Positions 7,349 through 15,418 of a stretch of DNA of 64,000 nucleotides are shown here, in pieces. Numbering within the stretch: the first letter of the stretch is position 1; each line of letters starts with the position of its first letter. A program made the translations under genes and the position numbers. Below the pieces are notes generated by a model. It worked only from the letters and a program-made list of their open reading frames with translations, made no database searches and had not been told where the DNA came from. This DNA is from JBOFBH01 sp051657715 (GTDB lineage Bacteria; Actinomycetota; Actinomycetes; Actinomycetales; Angustibacteraceae): positions 12,796 to 76,795 of the forward strand of contig JBOFLF010000040.1 in the NCBI GenBank assembly GCA_051657715.1, in the 5' to 3' direction.

Positions 7349-8778
7349 GACCACGCGGCGTAGTAGTGGGTCAGGGCCGAGCGGATGTCGTCGTTCATCG
7401 CCGCGACCAGTTCCGCGGGTGGGGTGAACGTGGGGTGCAGCTCCTCCACCACGGTGCCGTAGTGCCGGTTCAGGTGCCGCTCCATGCGGGGTGGCCATTC
7501 TGGCGTGACATTCCAGCGGTACTCCCAGCCAGTTGCCATCATGTGCTCAACGGTGGTCGCGACGACCTGTTCGCGGGTGGCCCCGGCGAGCGGGCTGCGG
7601 ATCGGCGCGAAGGCGGTGAGGAAGTCGAACTCGCTGGCCTTGCCCTCGATCAGGGCAGCGACGTGCTGGGCCAGCAGCGGCGACTGGTGCAGACCGTCGC
7701 GGTACGTGCCCGTCGCTAGCCACAGTCCCTCGACACCGGCGGAGCCGATGAGCGGGAAGCCGTCAGCGGGAACCGGCCTGTTGCCCACCCGCACCGAGCG
7801 TAGGGATGCCTCTGACAGGTTGGTGTGCAGCTGGTCCACCGCACAGCCGAGCAGGAACTGCAGGTCGCCGATGGCGGCGTGCTGCCTCGGGTGCACGCTG
7901 ATGATGTTGGTGGCGCCGAGATAGAGCACGCCGTCCGACCTCGGCACACAGTGCAGGCCGCAGGCGAAGGCACGGTTGGGGGTGCGCACCACCGAGGACG
8001 GCACGCGTCCGTCCTCCGTTTCGGCGAGCACGGAGACGCCATAGCCGCTGACCATGGGCGGGATCCGGCGTACGACGTCGGGCAGGCTTTCCAGCACGCT
8101 CAGCGAGCGTGCGCCAGCGGCCACCACCACGTGGTCGGCAGCGAGAACATCACCGGAGGCGAGCTGCACGCCGGTGGCCCGGTCGCCGTCCACTCGAACG
8201 GCGGCGACCTCCTCATCGATCAGTTGTCCGCCGCTGCGCACGAACGCCGCGTCGAGTTTCGCCAGCAGCCGGTGTGAGTCAACGGCGTGCTCGCCAGGCA
8301 GGAAGAGACCGCGCTGCGCCCGGGTGAGGTCGTTCGGAGTGAGCCACTCCATTTCTTCCGGGTCGACTGTCTCGTACGGCTCGTCATACTCGTGCAGCGT
8401 GCGTTCGATGGCGTGGAAGTTGCCCGAGTCGACACCGCGTGAGCCGGCCGAGTTGAGGATGACGAACGTGCCTTGCGCGGTGAACAGCGACGTCTCGTCG
8501 CCAGAGCCCTCCGACAGTTGCTGGTCCCATTCGGGCCAGAAGTTGCGAGCCCGATGGTCCATGTCGAGCTTGGCGCGGCCGTGGTCGCTAGCCAGCAGCG
8601 ATTCGGTCACCTCGCCGAAGCAGCCCAGCATGGCGCCAGCAGCCAGAGAGGCCGCATAGGGACGAGTGCGCAGGCCGATCCGGATGACGGTGAACCCGCG
8701 GCGCTGCAGCTCACAGCTGATCGAGGCCCCGACGGCCCCGTTGCCGACGACGATGACGTCCCGATGGTGTGCGGGCAT
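7345..8778 (-). CDS. FAD-dependent oxidoreductase, DAO/glycine-oxidase family
   Basis: 477 residues. The FAD Rossmann motif VVGNGAVGASISCEL is at residues 8-22, and the C-terminal GLWLATGTYRDGLHQSPLLA strand-loop that closes over the flavin is typical of the DAO superfamily (ThiO, sarcosine and D-amino-acid oxidases). Such enzymes oxidise a C-N bond of an amino acid or amine to an imine with O2. About 100 extra C-terminal residues rich in His, Trp and Pro go beyond the usual 370-residue core. ATG at 8778 has an upstream AGGGGA and lies 214 bases after the regulator, making this the first gene of the tightly coupled biosynthetic operon. The substrate is unknown. Confidence 0.82.
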   Translation of the reverse strand: MPAHHRDVIVVGNGAVGASISCELQRRGFTVIRIGLRTRPYAASLAAGAMLGCFGEVTESLLASDHGRAKLDMDHRARNFWPEWDQQLSEGSGDETSLFTAQGTFVILNSAGSRGVDSGNFHAIERTLHEYDEPYETVDPEEMEWLTPNDLTRAQRGLFLPGEHAVDSHRLLAKLDAAFVRSGGQLIDEEVAAVRVDGDRATGVQLASGDVLAADHVVVAAGARSLSVLESLPDVVRRIPPMVSGYGVSVLAETEDGRVPSSVVRTPNRAFACGLHCVPRSDGVLYLGATNIISVHPRQHAAIGDLQFLLGCAVDQLHTNLSEASLRSVRVGNRPVPADGFPLIGSAGVEGLWLATGTYRDGLHQSPLLAQHVAALIEGKASEFDFLTAFAPIRSPLAGATREQVVATTVEHMMATGWEYRWNVTPEWPPRMERHLNRHYGTVVEELHPTFTPPAELVAAMNDDIRSALTHYYAAWS

Positions 8779-8797
8779 GCGCAGTTCTTCCCCTGCC

Positions 8798-8813
8798 TGA
8801 GCCCGTGGGCTCA
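8798..8813. promoter_or_regulatory. 16-bp perfect palindrome in the leader of the biosynthetic operon
   Basis: TGAGCCC-GT-GGGCTCA, a perfect 7+2+7 inverted repeat between the candidate promoter and the Shine-Dalgarno of the oxidoreductase gene. It could be an operator or a small RNA hairpin in the 5' leader; nothing in the sequence decides between them. Confidence 0.4.
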
Positions 8814-8899
8814 CTAGGTGATGCTTGGCGATGAGTCAGTCAGCAGGTGCGCAGGCGTGGTTCACGCAACGCTTGGGAGTCGACCCACCTCGTGCTCGA

Positions 8900-8964
8900 T
8901 TCGATTGCAGGGCAAGCGTATGAGTGCTGTCAGCAATCGAACGAACGCTTTAGCGTGGGCTAAA
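8900..8964 (-). promoter_or_regulatory. Operator/promoter region of the biosynthetic operon
   Basis: Two perfect inverted repeats sit upstream of the oxidoreductase gene. TTCGATTGC (8900-8908) pairs with GCAATCGAA (8933-8941), with 24 bases between the arms. TTTAGC-GTGG-GCTAAA occupies 8949-8964. Between the arms of the first, on the minus strand, lies TACGCT (8920-8915), a good actinobacterial -10 hexamer. Half-sites flanking a -10 box suit a dimeric winged-helix repressor, and the ArsR-type regulator is encoded immediately upstream. The -35 element is weak. The assignment is by position and symmetry only. Confidence 0.5.
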
Positions 8965-8992
8965 CGGAACGCGCGAGTGTGACAGGACGGCG

Positions 8993-10009
8993 TCAGATCA
9001 AGACCGCCTCGATGCCGGGCTGGGCGCTGTGGACCAGGCTCTCTCCGCTCGACGTCCGGGTGTAGAGCACGCGGCGGCCGACCCGTCTTTTGCTGACGAG
9101 TCCGGCTTGGCTCAGCACGCCGAGGTGCTGGCTGACCGCGCCTGGGGTGACGCCGACTTCGGATGCCAGGTCCGAGGTGGACCGCGGCTGATGCAGCGTC
9201 TGAAGGATCTCGGCCCGGACCTGGCCGATCAATGCGGCGAGCGGGCTGGCCTGCGGCCCGGTAGACGTGGTCCACAGCTTCGCGATGTCCGGTTGCGGGT
9301 AGACCACCATGGACTGGTCGGGTGGCAACATGGTCAGCACCTCAGCGCCGCAGAAGACGCTAGGGACCAGCACCATCCCCCGGCCGTCCAGGTGGGCGGT
9401 GAAGTCGTAGCTGCTGCTGACCTGGAGGCGTTCGTCCTGCCAGATGATGCGCTGGTTCAGCGATGAGAGCACCGCCTCGGCGCCGGCCCTTTCCATCACC
9501 CGCATCCGGTGGTGCACGTCGGCCTGCAGGCTCGAACGCACCCGGTTCCAGTGCGGTCGCAGGGCAAGGTCGCAGTAGGTCGACAGGTGGTCGGCGATCA
9601 GCTGGACCGCATGCTGCGGGTGCTCGACCATCCACCGGCGCACCGGCTCGGTTGCCTTGTTCCACCCAGGTGGTGCGCCAGAGTCGTTCATCATCCAGCA
9701 GATCTCGGACACGAGCCGCTCTGGCGGCGTCTCCCGCACCGCCTCTAGGTCCACGTCGAGGTCTCCTTGGCCCAGGCTGTCGCCCGGGGTGAGGAAGTCC
9801 GGCACGTACCCGGTTGGTGGCACCACAGCCCGCAACGGCCGCAGATCCGCGCTCCGCACTCCGGTCTCCACCTGGCGCAACCACGGCAGATGCGCCCGTC
9901 GGCGCACGTTGGAGCTCATCATGCGGAGGCTGGCCACTGCCTCGCTCAGCGGGGCGAAGGCGAAACGGAGGCGGCTGACATCGGTCGGCGTGGTCACGTA
10001 GGAGATCAT
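8993..10009 (-). CDS. ArsR-family winged-helix transcriptional regulator with a large N-terminal domain
   Basis: 338 residues, far longer than the ~110 of classic ArsR/SmtB proteins. The winged helix is at the C-terminus (about 260-325): RAEILQTLHQPRSTSDLA, VTPGAVSQHLGVLSQAGL and VSKRRVGRRVLYTRT give the helix-turn-helix and wing. The first 240 residues resemble the N-terminal part of long actinobacterial ArsR-like regulators, whose function I cannot state; no metal-binding Cys motif is seen. ATG at 10009 overlaps the upstream acetyltransferase stop by four bases. Gene position and the inverted repeats at 8900-8964 suggest it controls the biosynthetic operon. Confidence 0.82.
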   Translation of the reverse strand: MISYVTTPTDVSRLRFAFAPLSEAVASLRMMSSNVRRRAHLPWLRQVETGVRSADLRPLRAVVPPTGYVPDFLTPGDSLGQGDLDVDLEAVRETPPERLVSEICWMMNDSGAPPGWNKATEPVRRWMVEHPQHAVQLIADHLSTYCDLALRPHWNRVRSSLQADVHHRMRVMERAGAEAVLSSLNQRIIWQDERLQVSSSYDFTAHLDGRGMVLVPSVFCGAEVLTMLPPDQSMVVYPQPDIAKLWTTSTGPQASPLAALIGQVRAEILQTLHQPRSTSDLASEVGVTPGAVSQHLGVLSQAGLVSKRRVGRRVLYTRTSSGESLVHSAQPGIEAVLI

Positions 10010-10632
10010 CTGTGTCCGGGGCCTGTCCCAGCATGGGCGTCGACTTCCAGCTGTGCCCTCGGCTCCCCGCGCGCGGCCTCGTCCTCCAGGATCGCGTACA
10101 CGTACTCGCTGCCCCAACGGCCGTCAGGGTGGACATCGTTGTCGATCAGGTAGGCCTCACGGCGCATGCCCAGGCGCTCGCAGAGCCGGATGGACCCGGT
10201 GTTCTCCACGTCGAGCCGGGCGTAGAGACGGTGGGTGCCAAGCCGGTCGAAGGCGAGGCCGACGACGGCACGAGCCGCTTCGGTTGCATACCCGTGCCCT
10301 TCGTGGTCCGGATGCAGGACCCAGCCAATCTCAGCTTGGCGGGCGGCCAGGCTCTCCAGCCGCAGCGTGATCTCGCCGACGATCGCGCCACCGGCACGCG
10401 GCTGGATCGCCAGCGCCAGTGAATCGCCGTTGGCCTGCCAGCCGGTATCGACCCGGCTGACGACCTCGGCGCACTGCTCACGGGTGCGAGCGGGCCGGTA
10501 GAGGTAACGCGCAACCTCTTCGAGGCCCTGGTAGGCGAACATGTCCTCCATGTCGTCCGGACCGAACCGGCGTAGGGCCAGCCGTTCGGTCGTCAGCGGC
10601 AACGCGAGATCGGTCATGTCACTATCGGTCAT
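10006..10632 (-). CDS. GNAT acetyltransferase, RimJ/RimL type
   Basis: About 208 residues. LTTERLALRRFGPDD opens the domain, the acetyl-CoA pyrophosphate loop is HEGHGYATEAA, and the later LDVENTGSIRLCERLGM segment is typical of RimJ/RimL-like N-acetyltransferases. It is translationally coupled to the ArsR regulator. Acetylation of an amine on a nearby product, as self-resistance or tailoring, would fit the context but is inference; most such GNATs have unknown substrates. The start at ATG 10632 has a GGAG just upstream. A TTG at 10656 and an ATG at 10617 are in frame and cannot be excluded. Confidence 0.8.
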   Translation of the reverse strand: MTDSDMTDLALPLTTERLALRRFGPDDMEDMFAYQGLEEVARYLYRPARTREQCAEVVSRVDTGWQANGDSLALAIQPRAGGAIVGEITLRLESLAARQAEIGWVLHPDHEGHGYATEAARAVVGLAFDRLGTHRLYARLDVENTGSIRLCERLGMRREAYLIDNDVHPDGRWGSEYVYAILEDEAARGEPRAQLEVDAHAGTGPGHR

Positions 10633-10911
10633 GTCACTCCGGTCACCAGGGCGCAAAGTCCGGCATCACAGGACGGTGAGTGCTCACTCGGACACTAGTT
10701 GTTCCTTGACGTCAAGGAGTAGCGAGGTAGCCCGGGCGGCGGCCTCCTCGAATCGTCGACACCGGTCAGCGTGCCCGACCCGATGAAATCAGTTCGCGCG
10801 AGAACGCGTCCGCGGTCACGATGGTGACCGACCCGGATTCTCCAGGGTGTCGACCACCTGCAGGTCCGATGCTGGGGTGACGCCCTCCCACCGGTGAGAC
10901 AGGAGCCCCAG
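10633..10911. other. Divergent intergenic region between GNAT and drug exporter
   Basis: About 280 bases separating the minus-strand GNAT/ArsR unit from the plus-strand exporter. No coding sequence is supported. It contains the palindrome described at 10703-10718 and AGGAG eight bases before the exporter ATG. Confidence 0.6.
10703..10718. promoter_or_regulatory. 16-bp perfect palindrome, MerR-type operator look-alike
   Basis: TCCTTGAC-GTCAAGGA is perfectly self-complementary, with no spacer. CTTGAC/GTCAAG dyads of this kind are common operators of MerR-family regulators, which bind inside long-spaced promoters. No MerR gene lies in the window, so the regulator would act from elsewhere, on the GNAT/ArsR unit, the exporter or both. 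Confidence 0.5.
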
Positions 10912-12586
10912 ATGACCACCGCCGTTCCCATGACCGGCCGACCGGCCGTTCGTGCCACCAGGCGGGAGTGGATCGGCCTCGCGGTGCTCGCCCTGGCCTG
11001 CTTGATGTACGTGATGGACCTGACGGTGCTGCACCTGGCGGTGCCGCAGCTGTCCGCCGACCTGGAGCCCAGCAGCACCCAGCTGCTGTGGATCATCGAC
11101 GTCTACGGGTTCATGGTCGCCGGCGCGTTGGTCACCATGGGGACCCTCGGCGACCGGATCGGCCGGCGACGGCTGTTGATGATCGGTGCCGCCGCGTTCG
11201 GCGCCGCGTCCGTGGTGGCGGCGTTCTCCGTCTCGGCCGAGATGCTGATCGTCGCCCGGGCGCTGCTGGGCGTCGCCGGTGCCACGCTGGCGCCGTCCAC
11301 GCTGTCGTTGATCTTCCACATGTTCTCCGACCCGCGAGAGCGCTCCATCGCGGTGGGGGTGTGGATCGGTGCGTTCTCCGCGGGCAGCGCGGTCGGACCG
11401 GTGCTGGGCGGGCTGGCGCTGGAGTTCTTCTGGTGGGGTTCGGTCTTCCTGCTGGCGCTGCCGGTGATGGCGGCGTTGCTGGTCCTCGGTCCGCGGGTGC
11501 TGCCGGAGTACCGCGATCCGGACGCTGGTCGCCTCGACCTGGCCAGCGCGGCGACGGCGGTCATGGCCACGCTGGCGGTGGTGTACGCCATCAAGCGGTT
11601 CGTGCTGCACGGCCTGGAGATCGGGTCGCTGGTCGCGGCGGTCGGCGGGGTCGTCCTCGGCGTGTGGTGGGTCCGTCGCCAGCTGCGGCTCGCCGATCCG
11701 ATGATCGACGTGCGGCTGTTCCGGCTGCGCACGTTCGACACCGCGCTGGTGGTGAACTTCACCGCGATCTTCGTGATGGTGGGGTACTTCCTGTTCGTGT
11801 TCCAGTACCTGCAGCTGGTCCTGGGCTTCACCGCGCTGGTCGCCGGCCTGTGGTCGCTGCCGTCCGCGGTCGCGTTCATCGTCTCCTCGCAACTGGCTCC
11901 GCGGCTGCTCGCCGGACGCTCGTCCGCGGTGGTGATCTCCTGCGGGTTGGCGGTGGCGGCGGCGGGCCTCGCCCTGCTGACCGGCATGGGCGTGCGGGAC
12001 GGGCTGGGGCTGCTCGTTGCCGGTTCGGTGCTGGTGTCGCTGGGCATGGGGCCGGTGTTCGGGCTGACCATCGAGCTGGTGGTCGGCGCCGCACCGCCGG
12101 AGCAGGCGGGCGCGGCGTCCGGCATCTCGGAGACCGCCGCGGAGCTGGGCGGTGCGTTGGGGTTGGCCGTGCTGGGCAGCATCGGTGCCGCGGTCTACCG
12201 GGACGGGTTGGTCACGGCGACCTTGCCCGAGGTGCCACCCGGGGACACCGCTGCCGCGAGCGACACGCTGGGTACGGCGGTCGAGGTGGCCAGGTCGCTG
12301 CCGGCGGACGCGAGCGCGGCGCTGCTCGAGGCCGCCCGCCAGGCGTTCGTGGACGGTGCCCAGATCGCCGCCGCCCTCGCCGCCGGGCTCGCCGCCGCGC
12401 TGGCCGTGGTGTCCGGGGTGTTCCTGCGACGCGCGGCTGTGGCGACCACGGCGCACACCCCCAGATCAGGTTCCCGCTCCGGGCCAGGCCTCAGCTACGG
12501 ACCAGGCCTCAGCTACGGACCAGGTACCGGAACACGTCCAGGTCGTCACACGTCCGGGTTCGGCGGACCGGAGTGCGCCCGACTGA
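10912..12586 (+). CDS. DHA2-family MFS multidrug exporter (14-TM); 3' end uncertain, frame runs into proS
   Basis: EmrB/QacA-type exporter. LYVMDLTVLHLAVPQLSADL in TM1 and ALVTMGTLGDRIGRRRLLMI (motif A) are diagnostic, and about fourteen hydrophobic segments follow to FLRRAAV near 12440. ATG at 10912 has AGGAG eight bases upstream. As given, this frame has no stop before proS, so the literal open reading frame is one polypeptide of over 1,200 residues. The segment after 12460 reads as low-quality Gly/Arg-rich sequence in this frame. The +1 frame from the five-C run at 12458-12462 reads as an ordinary hydrophilic tail ending at a TGA at 12584-12586. I therefore place the natural end at 12586 and suspect an indel at the C run, real or from sequencing. 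A true MFS-ProRS fusion is less likely. Confidence 0.75.
12484..12519 (+). repeat. 18-bp direct repeat, two copies
   Basis: CCAGGCCTCAGCTACGGA occurs twice back to back in the tail of the exporter gene. The unit is a multiple of three, so it keeps frame whichever frame is used. Confidence 0.9.
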
Positions 12587-12684
12587 TTCCCGGGAGAAGG
12601 CGCCTCGCTCCGCGCGAAACCAGCTGCCAAACCGGTTGTGGGGCGCGACTAGGCTCGATACGACGTCCAGCTGAAGGAGCCCCC

Positions 12685-14550
12685 GTGATCGCGCGTCTGT
12701 CGTCCCTGTTCCTGCGCACCCTGCGCGAGGACCCGGTGGACGCCGAGGTGCCCAGCCACCGCCTGCTGGTCCGGGCCGGGTATGTCCGCCGGGCCGCGCC
12801 GGGCATCTACACCTGGTTGCCGCTGGGGCTGCGGGTGCTGCGCAAGGTGGAGCAGGTGATCCGGGAGGAGATGGATGCGTCCGGGGCGCAGGAGCTGCTG
12901 TTCCCGGCGTTGCTGCCGCGGGAACCGTACGAGGCCACGGGGCGGTGGACCGAGTACGGCGACGGCATCTTCCGGTTGCAGGACCGCAAGGAGGCCGACT
13001 ACCTGCTCGGCCCGACGCACGAGGAGATGTTCACCCTCGTGGTGAAGGACCTCTACTCCTCGTACAAGGATCTGCCGCTGTCGCTGTACCAGATCCAGAC
13101 CAAGTACCGGGACGAGGCGCGACCGCGGGCGGGGCTGCTGCGCGGTCGCGAGTTCGTGATGAAGGACTCGTACTCGTTCGACGTCGACGAGGCCGGGCTG
13201 CAGCGGTCCTACGACGCGCACCGGGCGGCGTACGTGCGGATCTTCGACCGGCTGGGTCTGGACTACGTGGTCGTGGCGGCGATGTCCGGTGCGATGGGCG
13301 GCAGCGCCAGCGAGGAGTTCCTGGCCCGGGCCGACAGCGGTGAGGACACCTACGTGCGGTCGGCCGGCGGGTACGCGGCGAACGTGGAGGCGGTGGTGAC
13401 CGTGCCGCCGCCGTCGTGCTCGTGGGACGGCGCGCCGGCGGCGCACGTCGAGCAGACCCCGGACACGCCGACCATCGAGTCGCTGGTCGCTGTGGCCCGG
13501 CGGCTTTTCCCGGATCGGCAGTGGTCAGCGGCGGACACGTTGAAGAACGTGGTGCTGATGCTGACCCACCCGGACGGCGCCCAGGAGCCGCTGGTGGTAG
13601 GGGTCCCGGGTGACCGCGAGGTCGACCTGCGGCGTCTGGCAGCGCAGGTGGAACCAGCGGCGGTGGAGCCGTTCACGGACGCCGACTTCGCTGCGCACCC
13701 GACTCTGGTGCGCGGCTACATCGGGCCGGGTGTGCTGGGAGAGAAGGGATCTAGTGGCATCCGCTACCTGCTGGATCCGCGGGTGGTGGACGGCACGGCA
13801 TGGATCACCGGGGCCGACGAGCCAGGCCGTCACGTCTTCGACCTGGTCAAGGGTCGGGATTTCAACGCGGACGGCACGGTCGAGGCGGCGCAGGTGCTTC
13901 CGGGCGACCCAGCGCCGGACGGCTCCGGCCCGCTGCAGGCCGCTCGTGGCATCGAGATCGGCCACATCTTCCAGCTCGGCCGCACGTACGCCGAGGCGCT
14001 CGGGCTGCGGGTGCTGGACGAGCACGGCAAGCAGGTCACGGTCACCATGGGGTCGTACGGCATCGGGGTGTCCCGGGCGGTGGCGGCGGTGGCGGAGAAC
14101 CGGCACGACGACAAGGGCCTGATCTGGCCGCGTCAGGTCGCGCCGTACGACGTGCACCTGGTGGCCACCGGCAAGGACGACGTGGTGTACGCCACCGCCG
14201 ACCAGGTGGCCCGTCAGCTGTCCGACGTCGGCGTCGAGGTGCTGTACGACGACCGCCGCCGGGTGTCCCCGGGCGTCAAGTTCGCCGACGCCGAGCTGAT
14301 CGGCGTCCCGACCATCGTGGTGGTCGGCCGTGGGCTGGCGGACGGCGTGGTCGAGGTCCGGGACCGGGCCACGGGGGATCGGGTCGACGTGCCGGTGGCG
14401 GACGCCGCGGCGGTCGTAGCGAACGCGGTCCGAGACGGCAAGCCCATCACGGCCGCCGACACGCCACCGAGTGCTGTGCCCGGTGTCTCGAGACGCGCCT
14501 CCGGGGCCGCCGGCCTGGCGGTCGACGTCGCGACCGACACACTCGCCTGA
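12685..14550 (+). CDS. proS: Prolyl-tRNA synthetase (bacterial type, with editing insertion)
   Basis: Class II aminoacyl-tRNA synthetase charging tRNA-Pro. At 621 residues it is the long bacterial form. It begins with the conserved SSLFLRTLREDPVDAEV segment. Motif 2 is KYRDEARPRAGLLRGREF, the editing (INS) domain fills roughly residues 225-400, and motif 3 is MGSYGIGVSRAVAAVAE. A C-terminal anticodon-binding domain follows, with about 35 extra Ala/Pro-rich residues at the end. GTG at 12685 was chosen because it matches the family start and has AAGGAG six bases upstream. The upstream exporter frame runs into this start without a stop codon; see the exporter entry. Confidence 0.95.
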   Translation: MIARLSSLFLRTLREDPVDAEVPSHRLLVRAGYVRRAAPGIYTWLPLGLRVLRKVEQVIREEMDASGAQELLFPALLPREPYEATGRWTEYGDGIFRLQDRKEADYLLGPTHEEMFTLVVKDLYSSYKDLPLSLYQIQTKYRDEARPRAGLLRGREFVMKDSYSFDVDEAGLQRSYDAHRAAYVRIFDRLGLDYVVVAAMSGAMGGSASEEFLARADSGEDTYVRSAGGYAANVEAVVTVPPPSCSWDGAPAAHVEQTPDTPTIESLVAVARRLFPDRQWSAADTLKNVVLMLTHPDGAQEPLVVGVPGDREVDLRRLAAQVEPAAVEPFTDADFAAHPTLVRGYIGPGVLGEKGSSGIRYLLDPRVVDGTAWITGADEPGRHVFDLVKGRDFNADGTVEAAQVLPGDPAPDGSGPLQAARGIEIGHIFQLGRTYAEALGLRVLDEHGKQVTVTMGSYGIGVSRAVAAVAENRHDDKGLIWPRQVAPYDVHLVATGKDDVVYATADQVARQLSDVGVEVLYDDRRRVSPGVKFADAELIGVPTIVVVGRGLADGVVEVRDRATGDRVDVPVADAAAVVANAVRDGKPITAADTPPSAVPGVSRRASGAAGLAVDVATDTLA

Positions 14551-14557
14551 CACCCGG

Positions 14558-15376
14558 GTGGACGAGCTCGTCGGGTGGCTTCAGCTGCCCACGGACGTGG
14601 GCGCCGGCACCGTCGTCGCGTTGCTGCTCGCCGGGCTTGCGGCAGGCTGGGTGGACGCCGTCGTGGGTGGTGGCGGGCTGATCCAGCTCCCGGCGCTGCT
14701 GCTGGGCCTCGGCTCGGGCACGCCGCCCGTCTACGCCTTGGCCACGAACAAGATCGCGTCCATCTGTGGCACCGCGGGCAGCTCGGTCACCTACTACCGG
14801 CGGATCCGGCCGGATCTGCGGACCACGGTGCCGATGGCTGGCTTCGCGCTGGCGGGGGCGCTGGTGGGAGCCGGGATCGCCCTGGTCCTGCCGGCCGGTG
14901 CGATTCGCCCGGTGGTGCTGGCGGCTCTGGTCGGTGTCCTGGTGCACGTGGTATGCCGTCCCCGGCTGGGTGAGGTGACGGCGTTGCGGTACGACGGATC
15001 CTCGGTAACGCACCACACGACGGCAGGAGCGATCGGGTTCATCGTCGGGGTCTACGACGGCGCTGTCGGGCCCGGGACAGGATCGTTCTTGGTCTTCGGT
15101 CTGGTGGCGTTGCTCGGCTACTCGTTCGTGGACGCCAGCGCCCGGGCCAAGATCGCGAACGTCGCGACCAACCTTGGAGCGCTGCTGGTGTTTGCTCCGC
15201 AGGGGGTGGTCCTCTGGCGGATCGGTCTGCTGATGGGCGCGGCCAATCTCCTCGGCGGGTACCTCGGAGCCCGGATGGCGGTGGCCCGAGGCGCTCGGTT
15301 CGTCCGGGCGGTGTTCGTGGTGGTGTCCGGCTTGCTGGTGCTGCGCTTGGGCTACGACGTTCTCTTCTCTGCCTGA
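14558..15376 (+). CDS. TauE/SafE-family sulfite/sulfonate exporter-like permease
   Basis: 272 residues, eight or so hydrophobic segments in two homologous halves: GLAAGWVDAVVGGGGLIQLPAL in the first, and IGFIVGVYDGAVGPGTGSFL in the second. This is the repeat signature of the TauE/SafE (DUF81) family. Members move small anions such as sulfite, sulfoacetate or other organic acids across the membrane; the substrate here is unknown. GTG at 14558 lies eight bases after the proS stop, so translation is probably coupled. An upstream in-frame start would sit inside proS. Confidence 0.85.
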   Translation: MDELVGWLQLPTDVGAGTVVALLLAGLAAGWVDAVVGGGGLIQLPALLLGLGSGTPPVYALATNKIASICGTAGSSVTYYRRIRPDLRTTVPMAGFALAGALVGAGIALVLPAGAIRPVVLAALVGVLVHVVCRPRLGEVTALRYDGSSVTHHTTAGAIGFIVGVYDGAVGPGTGSFLVFGLVALLGYSFVDASARAKIANVATNLGALLVFAPQGVVLWRIGLLMGAANLLGGYLGARMAVARGARFVRAVFVVVSGLLVLRLGYDVLFSA

Positions 15377-15406
15377 CGCGCTGACGCGCTGACGCGCTGA
15401 CACGCT
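15375..15406 (+). repeat. 8-bp tandem repeat, four copies
   Basis: Units of GACGCGCT (the last copy has one change) directly overlap the stop codon of the permease gene and continue into the intergenic space before the convergent DUF4439 gene. Confidence 0.85.
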
Positions 15407-15418
15407 GGCGGTGGCCAT

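Noticed and set aside
10816..12456. Long open frame on the minus strand opposite the exporter gene
   Set aside because: Gln/Arg/His/Gly-rich translation with no domain, fully antisense to a clear MFS protein; a by-product of high GC.
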